A stretch of DNA of 33,083 bases from Longimycelium tulufanense (GCF_014645795.1 NZ_BMMK01000048.1:1-33083); one strand, 5' to 3'. Numbered from the stretch's first letter, positions 25,380-33,083 are shown. Made by a program: numbers and translations. Notes: generated by a model not told the origin, from the sequence alone.

Positions 25380-26439
25380 CTTCGTCGTGACGGTCTTCGA
25401 GAGATGTGGGCTTCGCCGGACCGCGGCAGAGACAGCGGCGGCCGTCGTGTGCTACGCGGACGAGCGTGGCTTCACCACGCACGGCTGCAACGCTCTCGTC
25501 AACACCTATGTGCCGAGGTTGCGTGACGGCCGGATCAGTCCAAGCGCACGACCAGAGGTGCTCATGGAAACTCCGGCCGGCGCGACCTTGGACGGGCAGG
25601 GTGGTCTTGGGCTGGTGACAATGACCCGCGCGGTCGACATGGCCAGCCGTAAGGCACACACACACGGTGTCGGCGCGGTGGCCGTTCGCAACAGCAGCCA
25701 CTTCGGCAGCGCCGGCTACTACACCCACCGACTAGCCAGGTCCGGGCTGGTGGGCATCGCCATGACGAACTGTGGAGCGCAGGGCGTCGTCCCACCGCTG
25801 GGTGGCGCGATACGCCTGCTTGGCACCAACCCGTTGTCCGCCGCGGTGCCTTCGGCACGGCGACCACCCTTCGTGCTGGACATGAGCACCACGGTGGTCG
25901 CCACCGGGAAGCTCGCCCTGGCACGTGCGGAGCAGCGCGAGGTACCGCCCGGCTGGCTGATCGGGCGCAACGGCGAAGACGTCACCGATCCGGCGGCCTA
26001 TTTCAACGGAAGCGCCGATGTCGCATGGCTTGGCGGGCGGATAACCACCGGTGGCGCAAAGGGCTACGGTCTCGCCCTTCTTGTCGACCTGCTGTGTGGC
26101 CCCCTGGCCGGTGCGTCCTTCGGACCGCGACGGGACGCGCTGTCCGGTCCGCCCGCGGAGGACCACGACGTCGGGCACTTCGCCTTGGCGATCGACCCGA
26201 CAGCATTCGACAAAACCGGTCAGTTCCTTGACTCCGTCGACGAGGTACTCGGCACCGTGGAGAGCTGCCCGCCGTCCAACAGCGGCTCGGTGACCTACCC
26301 CGGTGCTCCAGAAGCGCGACGGGCGAACGAGGCCGAGGAACAGGGTGTCGCACTATCCGATCAGGTGATGGAGAAGCTTCTTCAGCTCGCTGAAGAACTC
26401 GGGATTCCGGAACTGTTCCAGGAGGTGCTCCCAGGATGA
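25345..26439 (+). CDS. LDH2/MDH2-family oxidoreductase (malate/L-lactate/ureidoglycolate dehydrogenase fold)
   Basis: The 364-residue protein belongs to the NAD(P)-dependent 2-keto acid/2-hydroxy acid or imine reductase family. Members include malate dehydrogenase type 2, L-sulfolactate dehydrogenase, YiaK and delta-1-piperideine-2-carboxylate reductase. Landmarks are the N-terminal helix with ERGFTTHGC (conserved His), VAVRNSSHFGSAGYYTHRLA (the strongly conserved SxHFG motif), GTNPLSAAVPS, FVLDMSTTVVATGKLALARA, and GGAKGYGLALLVDLLCG. The last 60 residues (EARRANEAEEQG onwards) contain the family's closing helices. The start has AAGGGGAGCC at good spacing. In context it may reduce a 2-keto or imino acid formed after sugar ring opening; the cofactor and substrate are not readable. 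It ends in an ATGA overlap with the last gene of the operon. Confidence 0.88.
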   Translation: MTTRINSKTLRNFVVTVFERCGLRRTAAETAAAVVCYADERGFTTHGCNALVNTYVPRLRDGRISPSARPEVLMETPAGATLDGQGGLGLVTMTRAVDMASRKAHTHGVGAVAVRNSSHFGSAGYYTHRLARSGLVGIAMTNCGAQGVVPPLGGAIRLLGTNPLSAAVPSARRPPFVLDMSTTVVATGKLALARAEQREVPPGWLIGRNGEDVTDPAAYFNGSADVAWLGGRITTGGAKGYGLALLVDLLCGPLAGASFGPRRDALSGPPAEDHDVGHFALAIDPTAFDKTGQFLDSVDEVLGTVESCPPSNSGSVTYPGAPEARRANEAEEQGVALSDQVMEKLLQLAEELGIPELFQEVLPG

Positions 26440-27761
26440 AGATCGGTGTTTTGGGTCTCGGCGCGATCGCGCCGTTCTTCCTCCGGGCCATCGAGCAGGA
26501 TCCACAGGTGACCCTGGCAGCCGTGTGCGATCGGGACAGGGAGAAGATCCTGCCGTTCACCGAACGCGGAGTTCCCGGGTTCGACAGCGTCGAGGCGCTG
26601 TTGGACGCGGGTCACGTCGATGCCTTGGTCATCACGCTCCCCAACAACCTGCACGCGGATGTTGCGGTGCAGGCACTGGAACGAGGGATCGCGGTCTGCT
26701 GCGAGAAGCCGCTCACCGTCACCAGCACGGACGCTGACCGTGTTGTGGCCGCGGCAAGGCGTGGCAAGGCGACGTTGTTCACCGCGTTCCACCGGCGTTA
26801 CAACAGGAACTTGCACAATCTCGCCGCTCAGCTACCCAAGAACCCGGCGGAGATCACACTGGTCAGGGCGCGGTACCACGAGAACATCACCGAGCACACC
26901 GGCGGTGATCAGTGGTACCTGGATCCTCTCCGCTGCGGAGGTGGATGCCTGATTGACAACGGTCCGAACGCACTGGATACGGTACGCTTCCTCGTTGGCG
27001 ATCTACGGGTGGTCGATGCCACCATCGGCGATGTGCGTACCGGATGCGAGCACTACGCCGAAGTCGCCCTCGAGGGTGCGAATGGTGTTCCGGTCCAGGT
27101 AGAGCTGGACTGGGCGCTTCCCACCGGTGAGCTCAAGGACGTGACCGTCGAGACTCGCGATGGCCGTCTGTTGCGCGCCGACATGCTCGGCGGATTCGAG
27201 GAATTCAAGTCCTCCTTGGACCATGAGTACGTCGGGATTCTGGCCGACTTCCGTCGGGCGGTTGCGCTCGGTACCGACCATGTCGATGCCGGGCCCGAGA
27301 TCGTTCGGCTGGTCTCCGATGCCTACACGATAGCCAGGAGGAAAGAAACCCGGGCTCGCATGACGGCAAAGAACGCTGTCGTCGCCCGGGTGGTGAAGCT
27401 GCTGTTCCACAGCCGTGCTGAGCGCGGGATGTCCATGTCCCCGTGGTTGTCCCGGTGTGTACCCGCAGGGCAGATCCACGAGCTGGTCACGACGACGGAT
27501 CGCCCGACCAGGCCGGGCGACCGGGTGGACCGGGTGGGATTCCTCGGCTTCGCCGAGTTCCACGACCCCGCTGTCGTCGAACGCGGCGACGAGGTCTGGC
27601 TCGGCGATGGCCGGCGAATCGGGGTCGTCGCCGGCTTTGACGAATGCCACGCACCGAACCACTACAACATCCTTATCGACACCGAGCGCTTGCTGACCGC
27701 CGCAGATCTGGACCTGCGCCCTGGCGACCAGATCTGCTTCCGGGCGACGACCGGTGAGTGA
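26436..27761 (+). CDS. Gfo/Idh/MocA-family oxidoreductase 2 with an extra C-terminal domain
   Basis: At 441 residues it is about 100 longer than a normal family member. Residues 1-~315 form the oxidoreductase: KIGVLGLGAIAPFFLRAI (Rossmann), ITLPNNLHAD, VCCEKPLTV (EKP at 90-92), TAFHRRYNRN and GGGCLIDNGPNALDTVRFLVGD, where Asp and Asn replace the usual catalytic D-xx-H spacing. Residues ~325-441 are a separate compact region starting ARVVKLLFHSRAERGMSMSPWLSRC, with IHELVTTTDRPTRPGDRVDRVGFLGFAEFHDP and AGFDECHAPNHYNILI. I recall a stand-alone family (possibly DUF6917) with this pattern; this is unverified. The fusion suggests that two pathway steps or a substrate-binding partner are joined. It is the last gene of the eight-gene operon; no strong terminator is seen in the 129 bp before the convergent regulator. 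Confidence 0.85.
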   Translation: MKIGVLGLGAIAPFFLRAIEQDPQVTLAAVCDRDREKILPFTERGVPGFDSVEALLDAGHVDALVITLPNNLHADVAVQALERGIAVCCEKPLTVTSTDADRVVAAARRGKATLFTAFHRRYNRNLHNLAAQLPKNPAEITLVRARYHENITEHTGGDQWYLDPLRCGGGCLIDNGPNALDTVRFLVGDLRVVDATIGDVRTGCEHYAEVALEGANGVPVQVELDWALPTGELKDVTVETRDGRLLRADMLGGFEEFKSSLDHEYVGILADFRRAVALGTDHVDAGPEIVRLVSDAYTIARRKETRARMTAKNAVVARVVKLLFHSRAERGMSMSPWLSRCVPAGQIHELVTTTDRPTRPGDRVDRVGFLGFAEFHDPAVVERGDEVWLGDGRRIGVVAGFDECHAPNHYNILIDTERLLTAADLDLRPGDQICFRATTGE

Positions 27762-27890
27762 GGCTTACCCGTCTCCTGCGGGAACACACGACCGTAGGCA
27801 CAGGTCTGGCTTCGGCTGGCTGGCCGCTGCCGTCGCAGGTGATGTTGATAGCCGGTGGTGACCGACCTGACGGTGGTCGCAGAACTCGTT

Positions 27891-29333
27891 TCAGCCTCGA
27901 AGGCTGGTGGCGGGGGCCAGGTGCACGCTCCCCGCGAGATCGTCCGCCGCCGCTGCCAGTATGTGCAACGCCTCGACCAGGATGGTCATCGGCGGGAAGG
28001 CATAGCCGACGATCAGGCCGGGTGCAGGGCTGGCATGGCCCAGCCCGAAGTGCGTGACGCCCGGGATCAGGAGCCGTTGCCGGGCCACCCTCGTTACGAG
28101 TGACCGTTCGTCCAGACGCGGGGGTAATCGCAGGTAGGCGTGTGCCCCCACGGCTGAACCGCACAACTGCAGGTCCGGTAGGCGTTCCGACAACACGTTC
28201 ACCAGCGTTCGACGCCGCTCGCGGTAACGCGCCCGCATGCGCCTCAGGTGTCTGTCGAGCCGGCCGGTGCGGATGAACTCGGAGTAGGCGAGCTGCTCGA
28301 TGCTTCCCGTGCCGAGGTCGTGCCCCTCCCTGGCCCGCTCGAGCTCGCGCACCAGCGTGGGAGGAACGCACAACCAGCCGAGCCGGAGCCCCGGGGCCAG
28401 GGTCTTGCTCGCCGTGCCGCCGTAGATGACCCGGCACGGGCTCATGCTCTGCAGTGTCGGCCGCCAGTCACTCGGCTCGTGCCACAGTTCGCCATCATAG
28501 TCGTCCTCGATGATCAGTCCGTCCACCCGTTCGGCCCAGTCGAGCAGGGCCGCCCGTCGGTGCGGGGCCAACACCACGCCGGTCGGGAACTGGTGTGCCG
28601 GGGTGACCAGAACGGAGCGGGCGGCGCTGCGTTCCAGGGCGGCCACATCAATTCCGTTCTCGTCGACCGGGACGCCGACGGTGCGAAGACCGATCTTTTC
28701 GATGAAGTTGCGCAGATAGGGCTGTCCGGGATCCTCGAGGGCGATGGAGTGGATGCCCAGGCGCCGGAGCATGTGGCCGACGAGGGAAAGCCCCTGGGCG
28801 AAGCCGACGGTGACCACGACCTGGTCCGGCAGTACCCGTAGCCCCCGCACCCGGCCGAGGTACTGGGCGAGTTCCTCGCGCAGTGCCGGTACCCCGGAGG
28901 TCGGTGGGTAGTCCAGATCGAGCCGGCTGGCGCGGCGCAGCACAATTGTCAGACAACCCAGCCATTCCTTTCGGGGGAAGGCGGTGATGTCGGCACCGGT
29001 GGGACGCAGGTCCAGGTGCGTCTGCCGCAGGTTGTCGTGCGAGGAGTTCGCGACGTACCTGCCTCGTCGCGAACATTGTTCCGCCCGGTAGGAGACCCAG
29101 GTTCCGGAGCGTTGTGAGGAGGCCAACCAGCCCTCGGCGATGAGCTGCTGATATGCCTCGACCACGACGGATCGGGACACATTCAGGTCGGTGGCGAGCT
29201 GACGGGTCGACGGCAACCGCACGCCCGGCCGGAGTACCTGGTCCCGGATGAGCTGCTTGATCTGACGAAGCACCTGCTCGGTCAGCGACCCGGACGATCG
29301 TCGGTCCACGGTGATGCTCAAGTGCCACGACAC
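27891..29333 (-). CDS. MocR-type transcriptional regulator (GntR wHTH plus aminotransferase-like domain)
   Basis: The 480-residue chimeric regulator resembles PdxR/GabR. The N-terminal GntR winged helix is LTEQVLRQIKQLIRDQVLRPGVRLPSTRQLATDLNVSRSVVVEAYQQLIAEGWL (residues 17-70). A class-I aminotransferase-like domain follows from about 110, with ALEDPGQPYLRNF, VTPAHQFPTGVVL, LIIEDDYDGELW and YGGTASKTLAPGLRLGWL, where Lys310 would bind PLP. Such proteins sense PLP or an amino-acid-PLP adduct. Beside an operon with two PLP aminotransferases and near a TrpB2 PLP enzyme, it is a plausible pathway regulator. The GTG start has GGGGGAG 4 nt upstream. One TTA leucine codon lies at residue 403 (28125-28127), suggesting bldA-linked timing. 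A perfect 13-bp palindrome lies 41 bp upstream of the start. Confidence 0.9.
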   Translation of the reverse strand: MSWHLSITVDRRSSGSLTEQVLRQIKQLIRDQVLRPGVRLPSTRQLATDLNVSRSVVVEAYQQLIAEGWLASSQRSGTWVSYRAEQCSRRGRYVANSSHDNLRQTHLDLRPTGADITAFPRKEWLGCLTIVLRRASRLDLDYPPTSGVPALREELAQYLGRVRGLRVLPDQVVVTVGFAQGLSLVGHMLRRLGIHSIALEDPGQPYLRNFIEKIGLRTVGVPVDENGIDVAALERSAARSVLVTPAHQFPTGVVLAPHRRAALLDWAERVDGLIIEDDYDGELWHEPSDWRPTLQSMSPCRVIYGGTASKTLAPGLRLGWLCVPPTLVRELERAREGHDLGTGSIEQLAYSEFIRTGRLDRHLRRMRARYRERRRTLVNVLSERLPDLQLCGSAVGAHAYLRLPPRLDERSLVTRVARQRLLIPGVTHFGLGHASPAPGLIVGYAFPPMTILVEALHILAAAADDLAGSVHLAPATSLRG

Positions 29334-29675
29334 GAGACTCCCCCAGATCTAGGTCCCACGCGTGCATGTCCCCGTTTCGCCGAAACCTTATCCCCCGGAA
29401 ATACACGGGAAACCCAGATCCTTCGGGAGAGGAACACAAATCGCCCGACTGACCCCTTATCTGTCATACCTCAGCCGGCGGTCGGTTCAACACCTACCCC
29501 TGGTCGAATGACACCCGAATGCCGCACCGACGCGACGACCGTCCCGAGACACACCAGTGCCGCTGGCGCTGATCCTTCGGCTTGGTCGCCTCGGGAGCCA
29601 CGGTTGATCGTGCGAAGCTGGTAGGGGGACACCGGATCCGCGGGAGAACAAGTGGTCGGGTGGAACGTCTGAGGT
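29334..29675. other. Intergenic region (342 bp) upstream of the MocR gene
   Basis: No gene is seen. It carries the MocR promoter region: a -10-like TAAGGT on the minus strand (29385-29390), the palindrome at 29374-29386 and two CCCAGATC direct repeats (29342-29349 and 29413-29420). The SARP gene ends at 29676, so both flanking genes are on the minus strand and this gap separates their transcription. Confidence 0.55.
29374..29386. promoter_or_regulatory. Perfect 13-bp palindrome, candidate operator of the MocR gene
   Basis: GTTTCG-C-CGAAAC, 41-53 bp upstream of the GTG start and just downstream of a -10-like TAAGGT. The position fits autoregulation or control by another regulator; MocR proteins are known to bind paired sites near their promoters. 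Confidence 0.45.
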
Positions 29676-32600
29676 TCAACGAAGTTTCGCCAGTTCGGCG
29701 GAGCTAAGCCGCTCCCACAACGTCCGGAACGGGTGCCGTGGGTGGAGGTAGATGTTCAACCCGTGGTAGTCGACCATGGTCAGCGCCTGCACCGCGCTCG
29801 CCCGTGCCGCACGCTCGTCGCCCAACCACTCCTGGATGTCCGCGAGGTAAAGCAGATGCAGGGGCAGGTAAGCGATTGTCTGCTGCTTCTGGAGATCCTC
29901 GATCGAACCACGCAGATGGCTCAGCCCCACTGCCACCTCACCGGTGCGCGCCAACGCCCAGCCATATGGGCCGCGAATCATCGAGTGCCAGCACCACAGC
30001 TCCTGCTCGGCGGCACGGGCGAGCCCGTTGGTTCCGGAGACAAGCGCCTGGCCCACATCCCCGTCGAACGAGGCGAGCATCGCGTCGAAGTAGAGCGCCC
30101 CGAGGCGGGCCGCGGGACTGAAGGCGTCGACCGGTGGCATCGCCACGATCTCGATCCGCAGCCGGGACGCGGCGTCGTGCTCACCGAGTAGCCAGCGACA
30201 CAGTGCCTCGAACGCCCGGCAGCTGATCCGCCAGTCCGACCAGCGGGACACGTTCTCCGACTGCGACCGGCCCCCGTAGAGTCGGTCCGCCAGACCGACC
30301 GCCCAGCTCAACTCCCCAACGGCGACGTCGAGCTCACCCCGCAGGCACGCGAGGACGCCCTGTCCGTAGGAGGCGCCGAGCAGGGCCGCCGGATCGCCGG
30401 TCGCGCGCGCCTGCTCGAGCATCCGCTGCACCATCTCGGTCACGCCGGAGAGGCGGCCGGACATGAAGTACACGAAGCACAGTCCCCAGAGGACCACCGG
30501 CGGTGGAACGAGCTCGCGCTGCTCGCAGATGTCCAGAGCGGTACCGAACTCCTTCTCGGCCTCGTTGGCGCTGAAACCCCATGCCGTCACGGCGATCTGC
30601 CCGAGCGCGGTGAACAGTTCGACCTGTCGTCGCATCAGCTCGTCGCTGGGCGGCAGCCGGCGGGCGATCTCGATGGACCGCCGCAGCCACCGCTGTGCGT
30701 CCTCGCGCGCCCGACGTTGCGCCGCGTGCTCTGCGGCGCGCTCGGTGTGCCGGAGGACCTCCACGCCGTCAACAAGGGCCCGCGCTGCCCAGAAGTGGTT
30801 GGCCACCCGTTCGACGTCGTCGGCCACGCCCGGTCCCCGGTTCGCCAGGACGTGGCCGACCCGGGCGTGCAGCGTGGCTCGCTCCAAGCCGTTGAGGTCG
30901 GCGTCGATGCCCTTCTGGATCAGGGCGTGCGCGAAGCGGTAGCGGCCGCGCTCGGTCGGGTCCTCCCGCAACAGCCCACAGTCGATGGCGAGGTCGAGGT
31001 GTTGCAGCGTTTCGTCGCCGAGCTGGGTTACCTCGTCCAGCAAGGCCACGTCGAGGTCCTCCCTGGCAACAGCGCACGCCTTGAGGAGGTTCCTTGTGTC
31101 GTCGTCGAGCCGCTGGAGCCAGTGGCGTAGCAGGTCCCGCACTCCCGCGGTCAAACGCGTCAGCACCCGGGAGGGGGTCACGAGACGTGGTTCCCTCGTC
31201 TCGTCGAGGAATGCCAACAGTTGGGAGACCTGGAAAGGATTGCCACACGTCGCGATGTAGATAGGATCGCCGAGCGCCTCGGCCACACTGACCCCGGCCA
31301 CGGAGCTGACAAGAGTGTGGACCGCTTCGGGACTGAGCGGACGAAGGTTGAGCACGTCGGCGTCCGTGTCGCGCACGCAGGAGGTTCCTGGTGTCCTGCC
31401 CTCGATTTGTGCTCCCGTTTCGGGGACACGTTCGGTGACCACGATGATGAGCGGCATCGTATGGGCCAGGGCTGTCAGCCCGTCCAGCAGGTCGCGGGAG
31501 TGGGGATCGGCGGCGTGCACGCCTTCGAGGACGATCGCGAAGGGGTGACGGGATGCCAGCTCGTGCAGCAGGTGATACACGGCCTCGTACTGGTCGAGCG
31601 GATTCCGGTTGTCGGTGACCCGCCGTGGCTGCGGCACCGCCCCAGGGTCGGGCAGCCCCATTTCGGGCAGGATGCGCGCCAGGGCGGACCGCACGTCCTC
31701 GGGAAGCGCGTCGAGTTCGTCGCGGCGGGCCCTGACGAGCTGCCGCAGCACCTGTACCCAGGGCCAGAACGGTGTTCCCACAGCTTCCTGGCAACGGCCC
31801 CAGAACGTCGGCAAACCGCCCGCAGTGGCCTTGCTTTCCCATTCCTGGACCAGCCTCGTCTTGCCGAGTCCGGCCGTACCCCGTACCAACACCACCCGGC
31901 CCCGGCCGGCGAGTGCCGCCTCGCCCCACCGCGTCAGCAGGTCGAGTTCGCTTTCACGTTCCAGCAGCGGGTACCGGGCCGTCGGTGGTCGTTCCACCGG
32001 CTCGTCACCCGCACCGACTGCGGACGGCACGGGCCGGGGCTCCGCCGTGAGCACGACCGGCGAGGGTGGGGTCGAGGCCGGCGCGGCGTAGTCGCCGCGC
32101 AGAATGGCGTTGAACAACTTCTGAAGCTCGGGGCCGGGGTCGACCCCGAGCTCCTCGGCCAACGCCCGACGTGTGCTGTCGTAGACCTTCAGGGCATCGG
32201 CCTGCCGTCCGGTACGGCACAACGCCTGCATCAACAGCCAGCTGAGACGCTCGCGGATCGGGTACTTCGTGCGCAATGCCGCCAGCTCCGCCGCGACCGT
32301 GGAGGCGTCCCGTCCCTGTGACAGTTCGGCCTCCCACCGCGTCTCCACCGCCAGTAGACGCAGTTCTTCCAGCCGTACTGCCTCCTGCGATGCTTGGTGG
32401 CAGTCGCGGACGTCGACGTAGGGTGTGCCCCGCCACAACGCCATGCACTCCTGGAGTGTCCGGCCCGCCTCCCGGTGGTGGCCGTCCAGCAGCAGCCGGC
32501 GGCCCTCACCGAGCAGCTGTTCGAACCGGTGTGCGTCGACCTGGTCGGGTTCGACCGCGAGCAGGTAGCCCATCGGTTCCCGGCGCAGGATGCGGTTCCG

Positions 32601-32873
32601 GCCGCGTGGGGGTCGGTTCGGCTCGAGCCGGCGCCGCAAGTTCGACACGTAGCTGTGCAGGTTGGCCATAGCCTCGGCCGGCGGGTTGCCTGGCCAGACC
32701 GCCTCGGTCAGCTGTTCAGGGGTCATGACCTGGCCCGGCGCCAGCAACAGGGCGGCCAACACCGCCCGCTGGCGAGCCGGGCCGAGTTCGACCTGACGGT
32801 CTTCGTACGAGACGGCCAACGGCCCTAGGACGCGGAATCGCAAAGCGACGGACACAGCTACCGACTCTCCCAT
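29676..32873 (-). CDS. Large SARP-type regulator: OmpR-like DNA-binding, BTAD, AAA/NB-ARC-like ATPase and TPR-like C-terminus
   Basis: A 1065-residue transcriptional activator of the AfsR/large-SARP class. Residues ~10-105 are the winged-helix trans_reg_C domain (FRVLGPLAV, LGPARQRAVLAALLLAPGQVMTPEQLTEAVW, NLHSYVSNLRRRLEP). Residues ~110-260 are the BTAD all-helical domain, ending GRQADALKVYDSTRRALAEELGVDPGPELQKL. The ATPase follows LLERESELDLL, with Walker A VRGTAGLGKT (~330-339). Its Walker B is IVLEGVHAADPHS, where relatives usually have LEDLHWAD, so the first acidic residue is Gly. The last ~350 residues are helical repeats that may sense a ligand. Large SARPs activate antibiotic or other secondary-metabolite genes. 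The ATG at 32873 has AGGGGG at 6-nt spacing; upstream ATGs are possible but lack a ribosome site. It is the likely pathway activator, but targets cannot be shown. Confidence 0.88.
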   Translation of the reverse strand: MGESVAVSVALRFRVLGPLAVSYEDRQVELGPARQRAVLAALLLAPGQVMTPEQLTEAVWPGNPPAEAMANLHSYVSNLRRRLEPNRPPRGRNRILRREPMGYLLAVEPDQVDAHRFEQLLGEGRRLLLDGHHREAGRTLQECMALWRGTPYVDVRDCHQASQEAVRLEELRLLAVETRWEAELSQGRDASTVAAELAALRTKYPIRERLSWLLMQALCRTGRQADALKVYDSTRRALAEELGVDPGPELQKLFNAILRGDYAAPASTPPSPVVLTAEPRPVPSAVGAGDEPVERPPTARYPLLERESELDLLTRWGEAALAGRGRVVLVRGTAGLGKTRLVQEWESKATAGGLPTFWGRCQEAVGTPFWPWVQVLRQLVRARRDELDALPEDVRSALARILPEMGLPDPGAVPQPRRVTDNRNPLDQYEAVYHLLHELASRHPFAIVLEGVHAADPHSRDLLDGLTALAHTMPLIIVVTERVPETGAQIEGRTPGTSCVRDTDADVLNLRPLSPEAVHTLVSSVAGVSVAEALGDPIYIATCGNPFQVSQLLAFLDETREPRLVTPSRVLTRLTAGVRDLLRHWLQRLDDDTRNLLKACAVAREDLDVALLDEVTQLGDETLQHLDLAIDCGLLREDPTERGRYRFAHALIQKGIDADLNGLERATLHARVGHVLANRGPGVADDVERVANHFWAARALVDGVEVLRHTERAAEHAAQRRAREDAQRWLRRSIEIARRLPPSDELMRRQVELFTALGQIAVTAWGFSANEAEKEFGTALDICEQRELVPPPVVLWGLCFVYFMSGRLSGVTEMVQRMLEQARATGDPAALLGASYGQGVLACLRGELDVAVGELSWAVGLADRLYGGRSQSENVSRWSDWRISCRAFEALCRWLLGEHDAASRLRIEIVAMPPVDAFSPAARLGALYFDAMLASFDGDVGQALVSGTNGLARAAEQELWCWHSMIRGPYGWALARTGEVAVGLSHLRGSIEDLQKQQTIAYLPLHLLYLADIQEWLGDERAARASAVQALTMVDYHGLNIYLHPRHPFRTLWERLSSAELAKLR

Positions 32874-33020
32874 TCCGAACCCCCTGAGAAGCGGCATTTT
32901 CACGACGCCCAGACGGAATCCACGCATCACAGTTTCGGCGAGAGCGGTCCGAACATGCAACACGCGACCCCCACGCAGCCGCGCCGAACCCCTGTGGTCT
33001 TCGTCCGAGGCTATAAGCAC

Positions 33021-33083
33021 TTAGAGCGTGTCTCACTTGGTGAGTCTCTTGTAGCAGGTGAGGGCGGCGGCCAAGGTCAGAAA
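33021..33083 (-). mobile_element. End of an IS5-like insertion sequence (cut by the window edge)
   Basis: The bases GAGCGTGTCTCAC right after TTAG (33021-33024) look like an IS terminal inverted repeat, with TTAG fitting the YTAR target preferred by IS5-group elements. The C-terminus of a transposase lies directly inside. The other end is outside the window, so the element cannot be measured. Confidence 0.65.
33033..33083 (-). CDS. IS5-family-like transposase, C-terminal 16 residues only
   Basis: The minus-strand frame entering from the window edge reads FLTLAAALTCYKRLTK and stops at 33033. The AAALTCYKRL ending is familiar from actinobacterial IS5-group transposases. Only the tail is visible, so whether the transposase is intact is unknown. 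It lies about 160 bp upstream of the SARP gene, on the same strand, and transcription leaving the element could run into that gene. Confidence 0.65.
   Translation of the reverse strand, partial: FLTLAAALTCYKRLTK

Noticed and set aside
1-33083. tRNA, rRNA, riboswitch or CRISPR elements
   Set aside because: No cloverleaf, rRNA segment or regularly spaced repeat was recognised on either strand by eye; a covariance-model scan would be needed to exclude small RNAs.

Overview
The window is very GC-rich, densely coded DNA with many GTG/TTG starts, AGGAGG-like ribosome sites and rare TTA codons. A DUF6292-like gene, an actinobacterial Clp ATPase, a large SARP-type regulator and a MocR regulator together point to a filamentous actinomycete, probably Pseudonocardiales (Amycolatopsis/Saccharopolyspora-like). 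This placement is inference from gene content; no rRNA or other phylogenetic marker is present.

Layout. (1) 3-557: the 3' part of a small membrane protein. (2) 655-7829: a sugar/polyol utilisation locus. A DeoR repressor is divergent from a tight operon of a RbtT/CsbX-like polyol permease, two different FGGY kinases (the second resembling D-ribulose kinase), a histidine phosphatase and a D-2-hydroxyacid dehydrogenase. The divergent gap carries two palindromes and a readable deoR promoter, and the operon ends in a strong hairpin. (3) 8136-15702: housekeeping or unrelated genes: a secreted PIG-L-type deacetylase, a DUF6292-like protein, a YfcE-like phosphoesterase that reads through into the antisense of RNase Z, RNase Z, a ClpC-type ATPase, a VOC protein and a MarR regulator. 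(4) 15811-27761: the most unusual region. An EamA exporter and a TrpB2-type PLP enzyme form one transcription unit. Divergent from it is a translationally coupled eight-gene operon: nucleotide-sugar 6-dehydrogenase, Gfo/Idh oxidoreductase, two DegT/StrS aminotransferases, a TIM-barrel isomerase/epimerase, an M20 metallohydrolase, an LDH2-family oxidoreductase, and a Gfo/Idh oxidoreductase with an extra C-terminal domain. (5) 27891-32873: a MocR-type (GntR plus aminotransferase) regulator and a 1065-residue SARP/AAA/TPR regulator. (6) 33021-33083: the end of an IS5-like insertion sequence.

Interpretation. The first three genes of the eight-gene operon have the same order of activities as WbpA-WbpB-WbpE, which oxidise a UDP-HexNAc at C6, oxidise it at C3 and then transaminate it. 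No glycosyltransferase, NRPS, PKS or polysaccharide gene is seen in the window. The best guess is a small-molecule pathway that makes an amino-sugar-acid or derived amino acid, exported by EamA and controlled by the MocR and SARP regulators, with TTA (bldA-type) codons in several genes. The product is not known to me, and the assignment is inference.
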